From positions 2,666,001 through 2,730,000 of the forward strand of contig JANTQA010000029.1 of the NCBI GenBank assembly GCA_027625915.1: DNA of 64,000 nt. Reading direction: 5' to 3'. Source of the DNA: Anaeramoeba flamelloides (taxonomy: Eukaryota; Metamonada; Anaeramoebidae). A program made the translations under genes and the position numbers. Shown here in pieces: positions 11,721 through 23,300 of the stretch; the first letter of the stretch is position 1; each line of letters starts with the position of its first letter. The notes under the pieces are model-generated. The model made no database searches, had not been told where the DNA came from, and worked only from the letters and a program-made list of their open reading frames with translations.

Positions 11721-12555
11721 TTATTTATTTATTTATTCTTTTTTTCATTGATCTTACTTTGAATTTTTAGTAATGTTTTTTACAATTAAAAACCATGTTA
11801 CACCTTTTTTCCGTTTTCACTTTTTTTTCACAATATAAAAATTGTTTATGAAAATTTTTGAGAAAAATTTTCCATTTTAATATTTCATTTTTAGAATTTC
11901 TTTTTTGATTAGTAGAACTTCAAGAAACCTACACCACGCTTATTTATTTTTTCTAGCTGATTTCTTTGGTTGGTAAATGCCCAGGTCTTCTATAAAAAAG
12001 AAATACCCCTTTCTTTTGAAACACCAATTAAACTTTTCCAAAGTATTATTTTGACAACAGCGCTCATAAAAGATAAATTTTAAATTTCTTTATATTTTTT
12101 TAACTCTATAATTAAGACCAAATTTGAACAAAAATATATCTTAAATTTTGGTATAAATTTTTTTTAAAAAAAATAATATAACTATCCTTATTTGTATAAC
12201 GTTGAGGAAATAAGAAATATATTTTTTCTAGATATTGTGATATTTATATCATCCATAAAGTTAAAATATTTTGCCTATTTTTGAAAAAAAGGGCCAGATT
12301 GTGTGAGTTATTGTTTGTTGAAATGTGAAGATCTTCAGGAAAAAAAAAACGACAAAAAATAACCAATTTAAATATCTTTAGAAAAATGGTTATTTCTTTT
12401 CATTTTTTAAGCTTAGGTTTCAAAAAAATAATAACCCAAATAAAAGTGATTTGGATTGATGTTATTAAATAAATTTTTCAATTTTTTTTTTTTCATTTTT
12501 CCACCTTTTCATATCCTTTATACCTTTTTATCCGTTATCTTATTTTTTCTTATAG

Positions 12556-12739
12556 TGTTTATTGCACTCAATTGTCATCAAGACAGTGGTATAATTTTAT
12601 TAAAATTGCTATTTATTAATTTAACTTTATCCCATTTAAAAACTACACATTGGAAAAGTTAATTAATAGTGGTTGGAAGACTATTTTTCCTAATTTAAAT
12701 TCAAATTCTTGTTTATTTTTATCATGGCTTGATACTTGA
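12556..12739 (+). pseudogene. Ankyrin-repeat relic
   Basis: After a possible splice acceptor (TTCTTATAG), the sequence reads FIALNCHQDSGIILLKLLFI then NLTLSHL. After a one-base frame change in an A run it continues KNYTLEKLINSGWKTIFPNL and NSNSCLFLSWLDT, then a stop. Both parts match ankyrin helices: ALxxxxDxxIIxLLLxxG, then LEKLINSGWKTxFPN followed by the next repeat's start. It is on the same strand as, and about 4.5 kb upstream of, the ankyrin-BTB exons. It is either a decayed 5' part of that gene or a relic of a paralogue. The frame change and early stop favour a relic. Confidence 0.45.
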
Positions 12740-13449
12740 AAATTCTTAAAAAACATTATTTATTAGATCACAATAAGAAAAAAACTTTTTTTCTTTCACA
12801 ATTATTCTGTCTCTTGTTTCTTTCCCCAGATCTATTTTCTGTGATTTTTTATGCTATTATCGTAAAATAACAAAGAAAACAGTAAAAAACCATTATTTAA
12901 GAAAATTTTCGTTTTTTCGGATAAGAGTAAACCTCAAGACATTATTAAAAAGTCTCCATGGTTTATTTTTAATATATTTTTTAAATCAAGTCGATTTATC
13001 ATTTTTATATTGCTGGAAAAAAATGAAGATAAATAGGAAAAAAATGGAATCCTTGTTTTCTATTTACTGATTCTTTTAAAATTTGCTAAAAACTTGACAA
13101 AATATTTGGTAATTTATAGAATTCATCAAAATCCCCCTTTCCTAAAAAGTTAGAACATTTATTCTTCTTAGAATAAAAATAATTTTTTTAACTAAAAAAA
13201 ACTACCGCTTTGTTCTAAATTTAATATAAATTTTATCTCTGACTGTAAAACCCCATTAAAAAACCAACCCAATTTTGAATTTAAACAAGATATTATGTTT
13301 TGGGAGAAAATATCTGTTGTATTTCAACAATAAATAGTAACAATTTTAACTTAATTTTAAACCCCCTTTTATGATAAATATAATTTTCCAAGAGATATAT
13401 TAAATAGTTACTATCGATGCATTGTATTGATGCCTTTTAAATTATGTTC

Positions 13450-14070
13450 ATCGTGTAAAATGGAATCCAAAAAGTGGATGACTATTTAAAAAACAATAAA
13501 AAGGCTATATGCCAAAAGTTTTATATCGCCCAGTATTATGATAAATACATTCAATACCTACCAAGTGAAAATAAATCGAATGTTTTGAGCATTTGATCAA
13601 TGATATTCTATTCATAATATAAAAAAAAAAAACAAATATTATCTCTCTAGGGTTCTTGAGAACTATAATTTAAGAAAAAAAAAATAAAAAAGCCAAAAAA
13701 TAAAAAAACCAATACAAAGATGCAACCCCCTTGCAAGGAATTGTCCTGATTTATGGAGACAATCGCAGAACGCATTGAATACAATTTTCAAAAAATAATA
13801 GGCAATATGATCTTTTAAAATTTGATTTGTTTATTGAGAATGACTGAAATAATTTCCTTTGTTTTTTTTTTGATCTAGAAGATCTGTATTATTTTTCTTT
13901 TTCACTTTAACCTATCTTAATAAGAGCGTTATAGTTTATACAAGTTGGAATTTCTTCGTCATTTTACATTAAAAAATTACATAAAATGTCTTTTTTTTTG
14001 GACCCACATTGGAAAAAAAATGGATTAACTTAACCTGGAAATACGAATGTGACCGGATAAAAAGCTTTAA
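13450..14070. repeat. Diverged repeat with coding-like fragment, copy A
   Basis: The part from 13560 shares a series of words in order with 29990-30500, for example GTTTATTGAGAATG, ATATGATCTTT, ACATAAAATG and TATTCTATTC. On the plus strand at about 13465-13590 a stretch reads NGIQKVDDYLKNNKKAICQK then FYIAQYYDKYIQYLPSENKS and NVLSI. The words ENKSNV here and ENKPNV in the other copy stay in the same frame, which suggests descent from one protein-coding sequence. The family is not recognised. Confidence 0.45.
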
Positions 14071-14199
14071 AGACAGTTCAGTAAATTAAAAACATCTTAA
14101 TTAAAATCGTCTTTTTATGATATTAAAAGAAAAAACAGGAAAAAAATTTTCCGTGATTTTCTTTTATATATTCCTCATCTGAATACATCTGTTTCAAGG

Positions 14200-14995
14200 T
14201 TACCGTGAAAAATTTTCAATATCAAGTTTTGATGTTGATATCGATTTTTAAAAAGTTGAATAGAAGAATAAATAAGCGATATTGAAAAAAAAAAAAAATT
14301 CTAAATGAGCCAATATTCAAGAATTTTTTTCAGATTTCCAAAAAATAATTTTCAGAATCCAAAATGATCTCAACATCAAAAAATCATTAAGAAACGAAAT
14401 GAAAATTCACTCTAAAAAAAATAAATTTTATTTCAATCACATCATCCAGTCAATCCAAAGCTATGTGAAATTTTATCAGTATCAAATTTTGATGTTGATA
14501 TAAATTTTTAAAAAGTTGAATATGAAAATAATAAAGCTCATATTGAAAAAAAAAAATTCCTAAATGAGTCAATATTCAAGAATTGTTTCCGATTTTCATA
14601 AAATAAATTTTCAGAAACCAAAATGACTCTAAATATCTAAAATTCATTAAGAAACTACATTAAATTTCCTCATTACAAAATGAATTTATTTTGGATCACC
14701 TTAGAAGAATATTTTTCATTTCAACTCATTTATGAAAAAATATTTTCAATATAAGCTTTCTTATTCTTATATTGATTCTTAGATTTAAAAATCTATACTA
14801 ACATCAAATTTTGATATTGATAAATTTTCACATAGCTTTGGAACAGCTGTAAGTTTTTTTTTCATATCAACTCTTTTCTGATTTTTTTTTTTTTTTCAAT
14901 TTGAGCTTATTTATTTTTATATTCAACTTTTTAAAAATCTATATCAACATCAAAATTTGATATTGAAAAAAATTCATGGTAGTTTTGGATAGAGC
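14200..14995. repeat. Palindromic four-unit array (two direct, two inverted)
   Basis: A unit containing TTTGATGTTGATAT, TTTTTAAAAAGTTGAATA and ATATTGAAAAAA occurs at about 14210-14300 and again at 14465-14555 in direct orientation. It then occurs twice in reverse complement, at about 14735-14830 and 14900-14975 (TTCAACTTTTTAAAAATC, TATCAACATCAAA). The direct pair also shares its downstream 150 bp (AATGAGYCAATATTCAAGAA). The array has an approximate mirror centre near 14650-14700 and could form large hairpins. Confidence 0.75.
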
Positions 14996-15109
14996 GTACA
15001 TACTTTCTTTAAAACAAAGAAAAAAAAAATTACAAAATAAAAACAAGATGCAAAGATTTTTTGATATTTATATGAACTTATGAGTAATAAGAATTGTAAA
15101 CTATCTTTC

Positions 15110-15605
15110 AAAACCATTGGCCAATTAAAAATCAAATTTTAAAGAAAAATATTTTTAATAATTGAAGTTATCTATTATAATATAAAAATTTCGATTTTAA
15201 TATTCAATAATATACTCAAGAGATATTTGTTTTTCATCTAAAAATAAAAGAAAAAAAATAAAAAAAACTGTTTAAAAAAATTGGGAAATTTATTTTGAAA
15301 GAAGCATTACATAAAAAATAGAAAATTTAAAAAATTAAAAAAACCCATTTATCGATTCTCCTTCCATTTGAATAACTAAATCTAATCTATTTTTCAAATT
15401 TGAAACCAATTTTTTCATTAATAGATCTGTTACTTGTTTCCAATTTTTCATTTTCATTTTCCATTTTAACAAAACAATGTTGAAAAAAAAAAAAAAAGAG
15501 AAAAAATGATTTATTTTCAAACTTTTCATTGTGAGGGGAAAAACTTCAAAATGATACAAAAGCAATTCAAAATCCAAATGTAAGATGGGCCATTTATTAT
15601 GAAAT
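15110..15605 (-). repeat. Inverted duplicate of 56080-56590
   Basis: Nearly the whole block matches 56080-56590 in reverse complement. On the minus strand it carries an 80-codon frame whose end reads MKNWKQVTDLLMKKLVSNLK then NRLDLVIQMEGESINGFF; the other copy ends MKNLKEVTDELMKNLVSNMK, KRLDLEIQMGGESINGFY. The shared peptide end suggests a duplicated gene or transposon exon. About 9 of 38 residues differ, so constraint on the protein looks weak. Flanking AT-rich DNA is duplicated too. Confidence 0.7.
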
Positions 15606-17281
15606 TTAGTTTATTTAACTGAAATAGTGTTACTCTCAAATTAAAAATATTATAATTTTCACCTGTCTTTTTCAAAAAATCTATATTTTTCTAAAGAATT
15701 AAAATAAATCATCAAAAGTCTTCCCAATACAAAAATAAATTAATAATTCAAGCTTGTATTTTATGAATTAAAAAGTTGATATGTTACATGATCAATTAAA
15801 ATCTTTTTTTGAAAAATTAAATGATAAATTTGTTCCCTTAATTTTGGAACAAATAGTATTAACATAATAACTAAAATTTTATATTAAGGATTAATTCTGA
15901 AAGTCACAATTTCACAGATTCAATCGTCCTGAAAATTTACTTTTTGCGAATTGTTACCTATACTATTTACAATTAAAAATAAAGAATTTAATTTTTATAT
16001 ACTCTACTTGTTGGATCTTGATGAAAGTAAAATGAAGAGAATTCAAATTAGATGTCTGAACACTTAAAAAAAGGTTTTAGTCCTGATGTGAATTCTTATT
16101 AACTACAAAAATATCCATAAATTTTATCTTTTTATTCAAGGTAATTCTATCAACGGAATTTTTATAATTTGTATATATTATGAAATTCACTTTTTTTTCA
16201 CAATGACTTGCTTTCATAAAATTGTTTCAAAGATCAACACAAAATTTGACTACTACACCCCAAACATAAATTAAACTCTGAGATTTATCTTTTAGATTTT
16301 GGTACTTTAATGATTTATTTTATACAAAGGATATTAATTGTTTTTTGAGAAAGATCTAAGAAAATATTGATACTTTTATTTTCAAATGAATAATATTAAT
16401 GTCCAAACTAAAAATAGTTTGAATCAACTATTTTCAAAAATATATTAAAGAACTTCATTTTACCGTTTTCCAAGAATAAATAATTTCAAACTTTAATCAA
16501 ATTATTAAAAGAACATCAAATCTCATAATGAAAATAAAAGGTAATAAAAAGATTTAGTCACTTGAATATTTGTTGAAAAATTTGAATTTTGGTCACACTC
16601 TTTTCAAAGGGTTATCTCGAAATTGTTTCCTTGAACACTTATGTTACAGTAAGAATTGATTTTTATTTTTTCATTTTTTTAACTTTGACTTTATTGAACA
16701 AAAATAATTTCTTTTTATGATAAATGTAAGGCAACTGATATCAAACGGAAAATTAAGCAAACTAAAAACTTATTTCAACAACAAGAAGGATTTAATAAAT
16801 AAAAAAGATGTAACTTTTCAAAGTTATTTATTTTAGGAATTAATTTCTCTTAATCAACTAATTTTTGCTTACTCTTTCTTTCTAATTTATTTTTTGTTTT
16901 CTCTGATGTCCTAATCTGCCAAACCTTTTTCGTTTCATTCACAGGAAGTTTGAATTCTCGCCAAGAAACAAATTATCATAATTTTGGGATTTTTTAAAAT
17001 TTTTTTTTTTTTAAATTGATCTTTTCTCTATTATTTTGATACACACATTGCTATAGTGGGTTTGGGTATTCAATTCTAAAGCTTTGAAAATCTGATTGTG
17101 ATTGAAAACTTTTCTTTTCTTAAATATTTTCTTGAATAACAATAGACAGTAAGGATTGATTATTTTTTGTATTTTGATTTTGGATCTCTTTCGACACATA
17201 GTTTCTTTCTCGTTTATCAAAATTGGTCTTTTAAATGTACACTTCTCTTTCTTGTATTGCAACATTTTTAATAAAATATAG

Positions 17282-17377
17282 GATTTAACACCAATTTATT
17301 ATGCAGTCACAAAAAACAAACAAACAGTTGAGCTATTGGTTTCGCTTGGTGCAAAAGTGAATGTTACAGATTGGACT
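17282..17377 (+). other. Ankyrin exon a of the ankyrin-BTB gene
   Basis: Exactly 32 codons between AATATAG and GTAAATTTT, reading DLTPIYYAVTKNKQTVELLV then SLGAKVNVTDWT. It is one complete ankyrin unit (TPIYYA, two helices, the LGAKVN turn). Confidence 0.8.
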
Positions 17378-20300
17378 GTAAATTTTCTCTTCTTTTTCTT
17401 TTATTGTTGTCTCTTTTTCATTGATTTACCTTTTTCTTTTCAATTTTTGCACTTTGTTCTATTTTGTCTTTCCAAATTTAGCTTTTTACACCTTTGCATT
17501 ATGCTTGTTCACGTAAATGTAGTCTAAGTGTCATTGAATATTTAATTGAGTGTGGATCAAGTGTTACTCTTGCCGATAAGACTGTGAGTTTTTTGAAATT
17601 TGATGAAACAATTTTGAGTTTGGACGAATAAAAAAAAGTTATTTCAAACAAATTCCTTTTTATTAATTGTCTTTGATTTTTTTTTTAAAAACAACAATTG
17701 AGTACTTATAGGGTTACACACCATTTCATTATGCTTGTGAAAAAAAAACCAGTATGGATGTTTTGCAACTTTTGGTTGAAAATGGTGCAAAAATAAATCA
17801 ACGTGCAAAGAATGTAAGTTTTTTGATTTACTCCCATTATTATTTATTCTTTAAGTTGCACTCAATAATCCTATTTCCAAAAAGGAATTTATTTTTGATG
17901 TTGAACGGTTGAACTAAGAAAAGTGTAATTGACCTCATATAGCTGAGAGGATTTTTGAAAACAAAATTTCTTAAGGGAGTAGTCATTTTTAAAAATAAAA
18001 TGAAATGTTGTCAAGATCTTGAAAAATTTTTTTTTTTGTAATTTGTGTTTCGACTTATGAAATGGATGAGTTAACCTAATTTAAACAATTTATTGATTTA
18101 AGTCTATTTTTTGAAATTCAAAATTTACATGTTTTCAATCATAAACAAAAAAAAGTAACCTATTATTTTGTTTAAAAATTAAGTTAGCTCTTGAAAATGG
18201 GAAAACAAATTTTTCGTTTTATGTTGGAAAGTATTGGTTTTGAAAGCAAATTTTTTATTTGGTTTCTTTTTCTTTGATTAATATTTCAATTCAAATCTTA
18301 GCCATTAAAACTATTCATGGTTTAGGTGATTCAATAAATGAATATTCGGTAGAAGCTTAACTACAGTTTATCAATTAAATTGAGATCTATTATGCAAAAT
18401 AATTTTTTTCTTTAAGGTTTTGAAAAAGTTGTTTTCTGGTTTTCAAAAAATGAAAAAAAATTGCAAAAAATTTTTTTAACAAATTGTTTGGTCTTATTCA
18501 CAAGAATCCTTATAACAATTCAAATCATTTTTGGCAGAAAAAAAATGATTTTGAATTTTGAGGATAAAATTAACTAATTCCCAAATATCTTCAAGAAAAT
18601 TTTATTTTGAAAAATCGAATTTCATCTCAAAACAAAAACAATTTCTTCGAAGTAAAATTTTTACATGACCACAAAACTTTGATTATTATAACTATCCTTC
18701 TTAAAAAAATACAATTATTTTTTAATCAGTTGAATATATCATTTTTTTGGTTAACCAAAAGTTTTATCTCAAAAAACAAAAAAAATCTTTATATTAATAT
18801 TACTGGTAACAAAGAAATGTTATAGTTTAATAATGATCAAAATGACAATAAACGGGGTAAAAACTTGTTAAATTGTGAGAAATAAAATGAATTTAATAGT
18901 TTTCTTTTTCAGAAAAAATGGAAAAAAATTTTTGCTCTCACAAAAAAAATTTTCTTTTATGGCTTTCTTAGTCGATCAGAATTTTTTGACACTTGGGATC
19001 TACAAAATACGAAAGTAGAGAATACCACCAATAACATATTTTAAAATTTTACCTTGCTGTCATAGAAAACTAGTCCCTTAAATTGAATTTGATTTATAGC
19101 AACAGTTTGGTATTAATCAAAACATATGGTTTTTGCTACTGTGATTTCATTTATTCAGCCACCCTCTAATACAGCTGTTCCACCCCCTCCCATGAAAAGT
19201 TAAACAGTTCCAAAACCACAGTTAAATTTATCAAATACTGATGTTTGAATTTTAAATGGGAAAAATTTTCACTTCATTTTCGATTTCCATTTTCAAATGA
19301 AGTCACAAATTACAACCCTACTTCTTTGAAAACTCTATTTATAAAAAAAAATATGGAAAAGGAAGTGAATATTCTTTCCCATTTATTCTTGAAATACCAG
19401 TATAAAAATCGATTTTTTTATATCTCGTTAAGGGATTAGCGTCTACCAAGGAGAAGCCTACGATCAAAGTATGTTGTTATTGGGCATTAATCACATTCGT
19501 GGCACATGATTCAAATGTCTCTAAAAAAATCGATTAGTCAAGTAGTACTATTTATTGATTCCCTCAAATTAAAAATAATTCTTGTATTAGTAAAAAACCC
19601 AACAATTTCAGAATAAAATCTGCATTTCGCCATAAATTTAAATGTTGAATTATCAATATTCAGACTACAAAGTCACAAAATATCTTTCTTAAATTTGTGG
19701 CGAAATGTAGATTAATTGATAAAAAATTTGATTTTTTTAAAAAATTAAATAATTAACCAATAGATTTTTTTGACCAATTATTTTCAAATATTGGAAATAT
19801 ATTGATAAAACAACCAGCTTTAAAAAGGAAACAAAACGAAACAATCTCGTTGTTTTTGTGTTGATGGTTATTGAATAAATCTCGAAAATTTAAAAAATTG
19901 AAAAAATAGTTACTTTTGGAAGTTCTAAATATGAATTATTAAATACAGTCAAACTATTAAATTGAGTTTCTCTTTTTAGATTTGGAAAAGAGAATTAAAA
20001 AAAAAATTTCAAAAATGAAAATTTTTAATAGTGATCATTAGTAAAAAATGTAATAATTTATTGTTGTACACAAAGATTTATAATATATTTTTTAGAACCA
20101 ATTGATATTGTCAAATTCTTTTTTTTTCTAAAAGTACAGAAGATTGCTTAATTTTATCAAAACCTAAAAAAATTAACTTTTATAATTCATTGAGATCCTC
20201 TTTTAGATATATTTATTCTAGCAAATCCGCCATTATCCCTGTTTTAAAAATAAGTCTTTTAAAAACGTGAGTAAATTAATAAGGATTTTTTAATGTTTTT

Positions 20301-23300
20301 TTTTTTTATTTTATTGATCCACCCATCTATTTCTGTGAAGTCAAATATTTCAAAGCCATATAATAGTTGACAATGTAAAACCGCTTTAAAGAAATGGATT
20401 TTTAAATGATTAGAAAAATTCCTATCCTTAAAAATATTAAGAACTTTTTCAAAAATATTGTCAACTTTTTTTAAAAAGTTGAATTTTAAGTGAGTTTGCT
20501 TATATACCAAATACCAAAATAAAAAATTTCTTTTGGTACTAAAGTTTTTTTTTATTTTATCATTATTTGGGTGAAACAAACCAAAATATTTTATTATAAA
20601 TATAATTGGTGATTCATTTCTATTATTGAGCGTTTCATAATGAATATCAAACCATCAAAAAAAAAAAAAAATTGAATCTGTAAAGCTAGAGATTTTATTT
20701 TTTTCGAGAAGGGAATAAGAAATAAAACCAAACAATAACTTTAAATTGAATAAAAAAATTTAAGTATTTTCTTTACTAATCAAAAAATTCTAAACACCAT
20801 TTCAAAAATTGTGGCTCACCCGAAATAATAAATTGAAAAAAAAAAATAAATCCTTTAGTATCCAAGAACAACAAATAATTAAACCTGATTTGTAATTCAC
20901 TTTTAAATCATTCTAAATCAATAAAACCCTGCTATTTTAAAAATTTAATAACCAATAAAACAAAAAAATCAACAAAAAGTGAGCCACAATTTTTGAAATG
21001 AGCCTTACGGATTTTTTATTACTGAACTTTTCACTGAAAAAAAGTTAACAACAAGATTTTTTGCTAATAATTAAATTCATTTTAAAAAAACATTGCATAA
21101 GTCTCAATTTTGTTAAATGATTATTTGTCTTTTCGAAGATCTTTTTTTTTGATTGATATTTTACAAAAAAAATCAAAGAAAAAAAATGGAAGAAAAAAAA
21201 AAGAAAAAAAAAAGTATCAAAAAAAATTAAAAAAAAAAAAATAACAAAACAAAGAAATCTTATTTTTCTAATTACATAATTCAAATAACTTAAACAGACT
21301 TAAAATAAACAAAAAAAAAGTAAAAATATCTGAAAAAGGAAAAAATTTACTTTTAAAAAATTTGTCAGATCACAAAACCTTTTCAACTCGAAACCTATTT
21401 ATATGAACCGACCAATACACCCTTTACTGAGGTTTCAAGAGTTAGGTGATGTGCCATGTGATTCCCACAAGATCTAAAATTATTCCTCAATAAATAAAAA
21501 AAAAGATCTAAAATTATAGTACCAGATGAAATATTAGAATTGAGTTGGATAAAGATATTTTAAAATAATTTTACCCCGCTTTTTTGGAAATAACTAATAA
21601 CCCAACAAACATTATTATCCCAATTAGAAAAAATCCTAATTTTTTTAAAAAATTAATATTTTTACATTTTTTATTATAGGGCGATCTACCTTTACAAATA
21701 TTATTAAACAATTCACCAACTTATGAAAAAGTTAAATTTCTTCTCTGTAATGGAGCAAAATTGCATCAAAAATATTATAAAGGCGACACTGAAATGCATC
21801 TGGCAACTTATCAGAATTTACCAATAACAATAGCAAAATTATTATTAGACAGGGGTGCTTTAATTAACATTCTATCAGTAAATATTCACATCCATATATT
21901 TATTTTATTTTTATTATATTTAAATGTCTCCACGCTGAAACTAAAAACTTAAAAATGATTCAAAATAGGCTCTTTATTTAAAACCAAAATTACAAATTTA
22001 AAATTAAAAAATAAAAAACTCAATTATATTTAATGAAACATCACACCTTAAATCCTTTTTGAATTTATTATTAATTGATTGCCTGATTGATATTTCATTA
22101 GATTAAAATTCTGATAACTGTTATCAATTTTATTATTTGAATTTATCAAACATTTTTTTACTAGAAAAAATTAAACATCTTGTTAAATATGCTCAAATGT
22201 TTGTAGATGGTTTAATTTTGATAATGAATGGGTCAATATCAAAAATTGATAAAAAATTATTAATAATAAACTTTGTTTCTGTCAAAGTGGCCCAATTTTT
22301 TTTTTTTTTTACCAAATATCAATTATTTTTTATAATTGATCATTAAAGAATATAAAATAAATAAGTAGAATAATATATATATATATCAGAGAATAGTTGA
22401 TATCCGTCTAAAAGAAAACTAATAAATCAATATATTTTCTTAAAAATTGAAAAAAATAAAATTCTAAGGATTCTATTGAGAAAAACAACAATAATTATTT
22501 TGATCTGAAATTGAAGATCCAAAGAAAATTCCATTAGGAATCAATATGATTTTTTTAAAATAATTCCCACTCTTTCAATAACACTAGAATAACAAGTTTT
22601 TACTTTGTAACTATAGATCTTGCAGAAAAAAAATTTTTGTAAATGAATTACAATTTTTAAAATAAAATTAAGTAAAAATGTGTAAAAATGGGAAAAAATG
22701 ATATCAATTTTGAAATTTCCAAAATTAATTTTTTTCTTCTAATATCCATTCAAACAATTTAAACTCTGGTAATTCACCCATTACAATTATATTATTTTAC
22801 TGGAAAATCGTGTATATACGATTATTCAAGAACTTGTAATGAATACAAACACTGACAAAACACTAAAATCAAACAATTTGTCAGAAATAAAATATTTAGC
22901 AATTTGGTTAGAAAAAGAAAGAAATTTACAAAAAAAACTTCAAAAAAGTCAAAGATAATTTTAAAAAAATAAAAACTTATTTTTTAAAAAAAACTAGTTA
23001 ATGAAGTAAAAATACAAATGTAGAAATCAATACGTATTAGTCAATTATTATATGGATTCCTTATTATTAATTTAAATGAAAAAGAGTTTGACTCAATTCG
23101 ATGTTTGGATAAAATAAAAAAAGTCACAAATTTTTTTTAAAATTAATAAATTTTGTGTTTCAGACAACCAGTAAAAAATTTTGTTGAATTACCCCTCTTC
23201 AATAATAAAATTAAATAAAAAAAGTAACAAAATTTTGAAAAATTAATCCACATTAGACGTGAATAATTTATAAAACCGAAACAAAAATTGATCAAGTCAG

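Larger units (their letters stand above)
9945..12555. other. AT-rich interval with dispersed repeats
   Basis: No intact gene. It holds a copy of the ~165 bp inverted-repeat element (10923-11086) and one copy of the unit that is tandem at 57.26-57.56 kb (about 11460-11720). Sequence at 11220-11420 recurs near 61340-61450 and 62210-62290. A minus-strand stretch at about 11900-12070 has protein-like composition in places but is interrupted. Confidence 0.5.
12740..17281. other. AT-rich interval rich in repeats, upstream of the ankyrin-BTB exons
   Basis: No intact gene. It contains a coding-like fragment at about 13450-13590, a diverged repeat at 13560-14070 shared with 29990-30500, a four-unit palindromic array at 14200-14995, and a block at 15110-15605 that is duplicated in inverted orientation at 56080-56590. 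The missing 5' exons of the ankyrin-BTB gene should lie here or further upstream, but I could not recognise them. Confidence 0.45.

Noticed and set aside
19427-19520. tRNA-like pol III boxes at the head of the hairpin repeat
   Set aside because: GATTCAAATGTC (GGTTCAAATGTC in copy 2) resembles a B box, but no convincing A box is at the right distance and no cloverleaf forms, so a tRNA-derived SINE is not supported.
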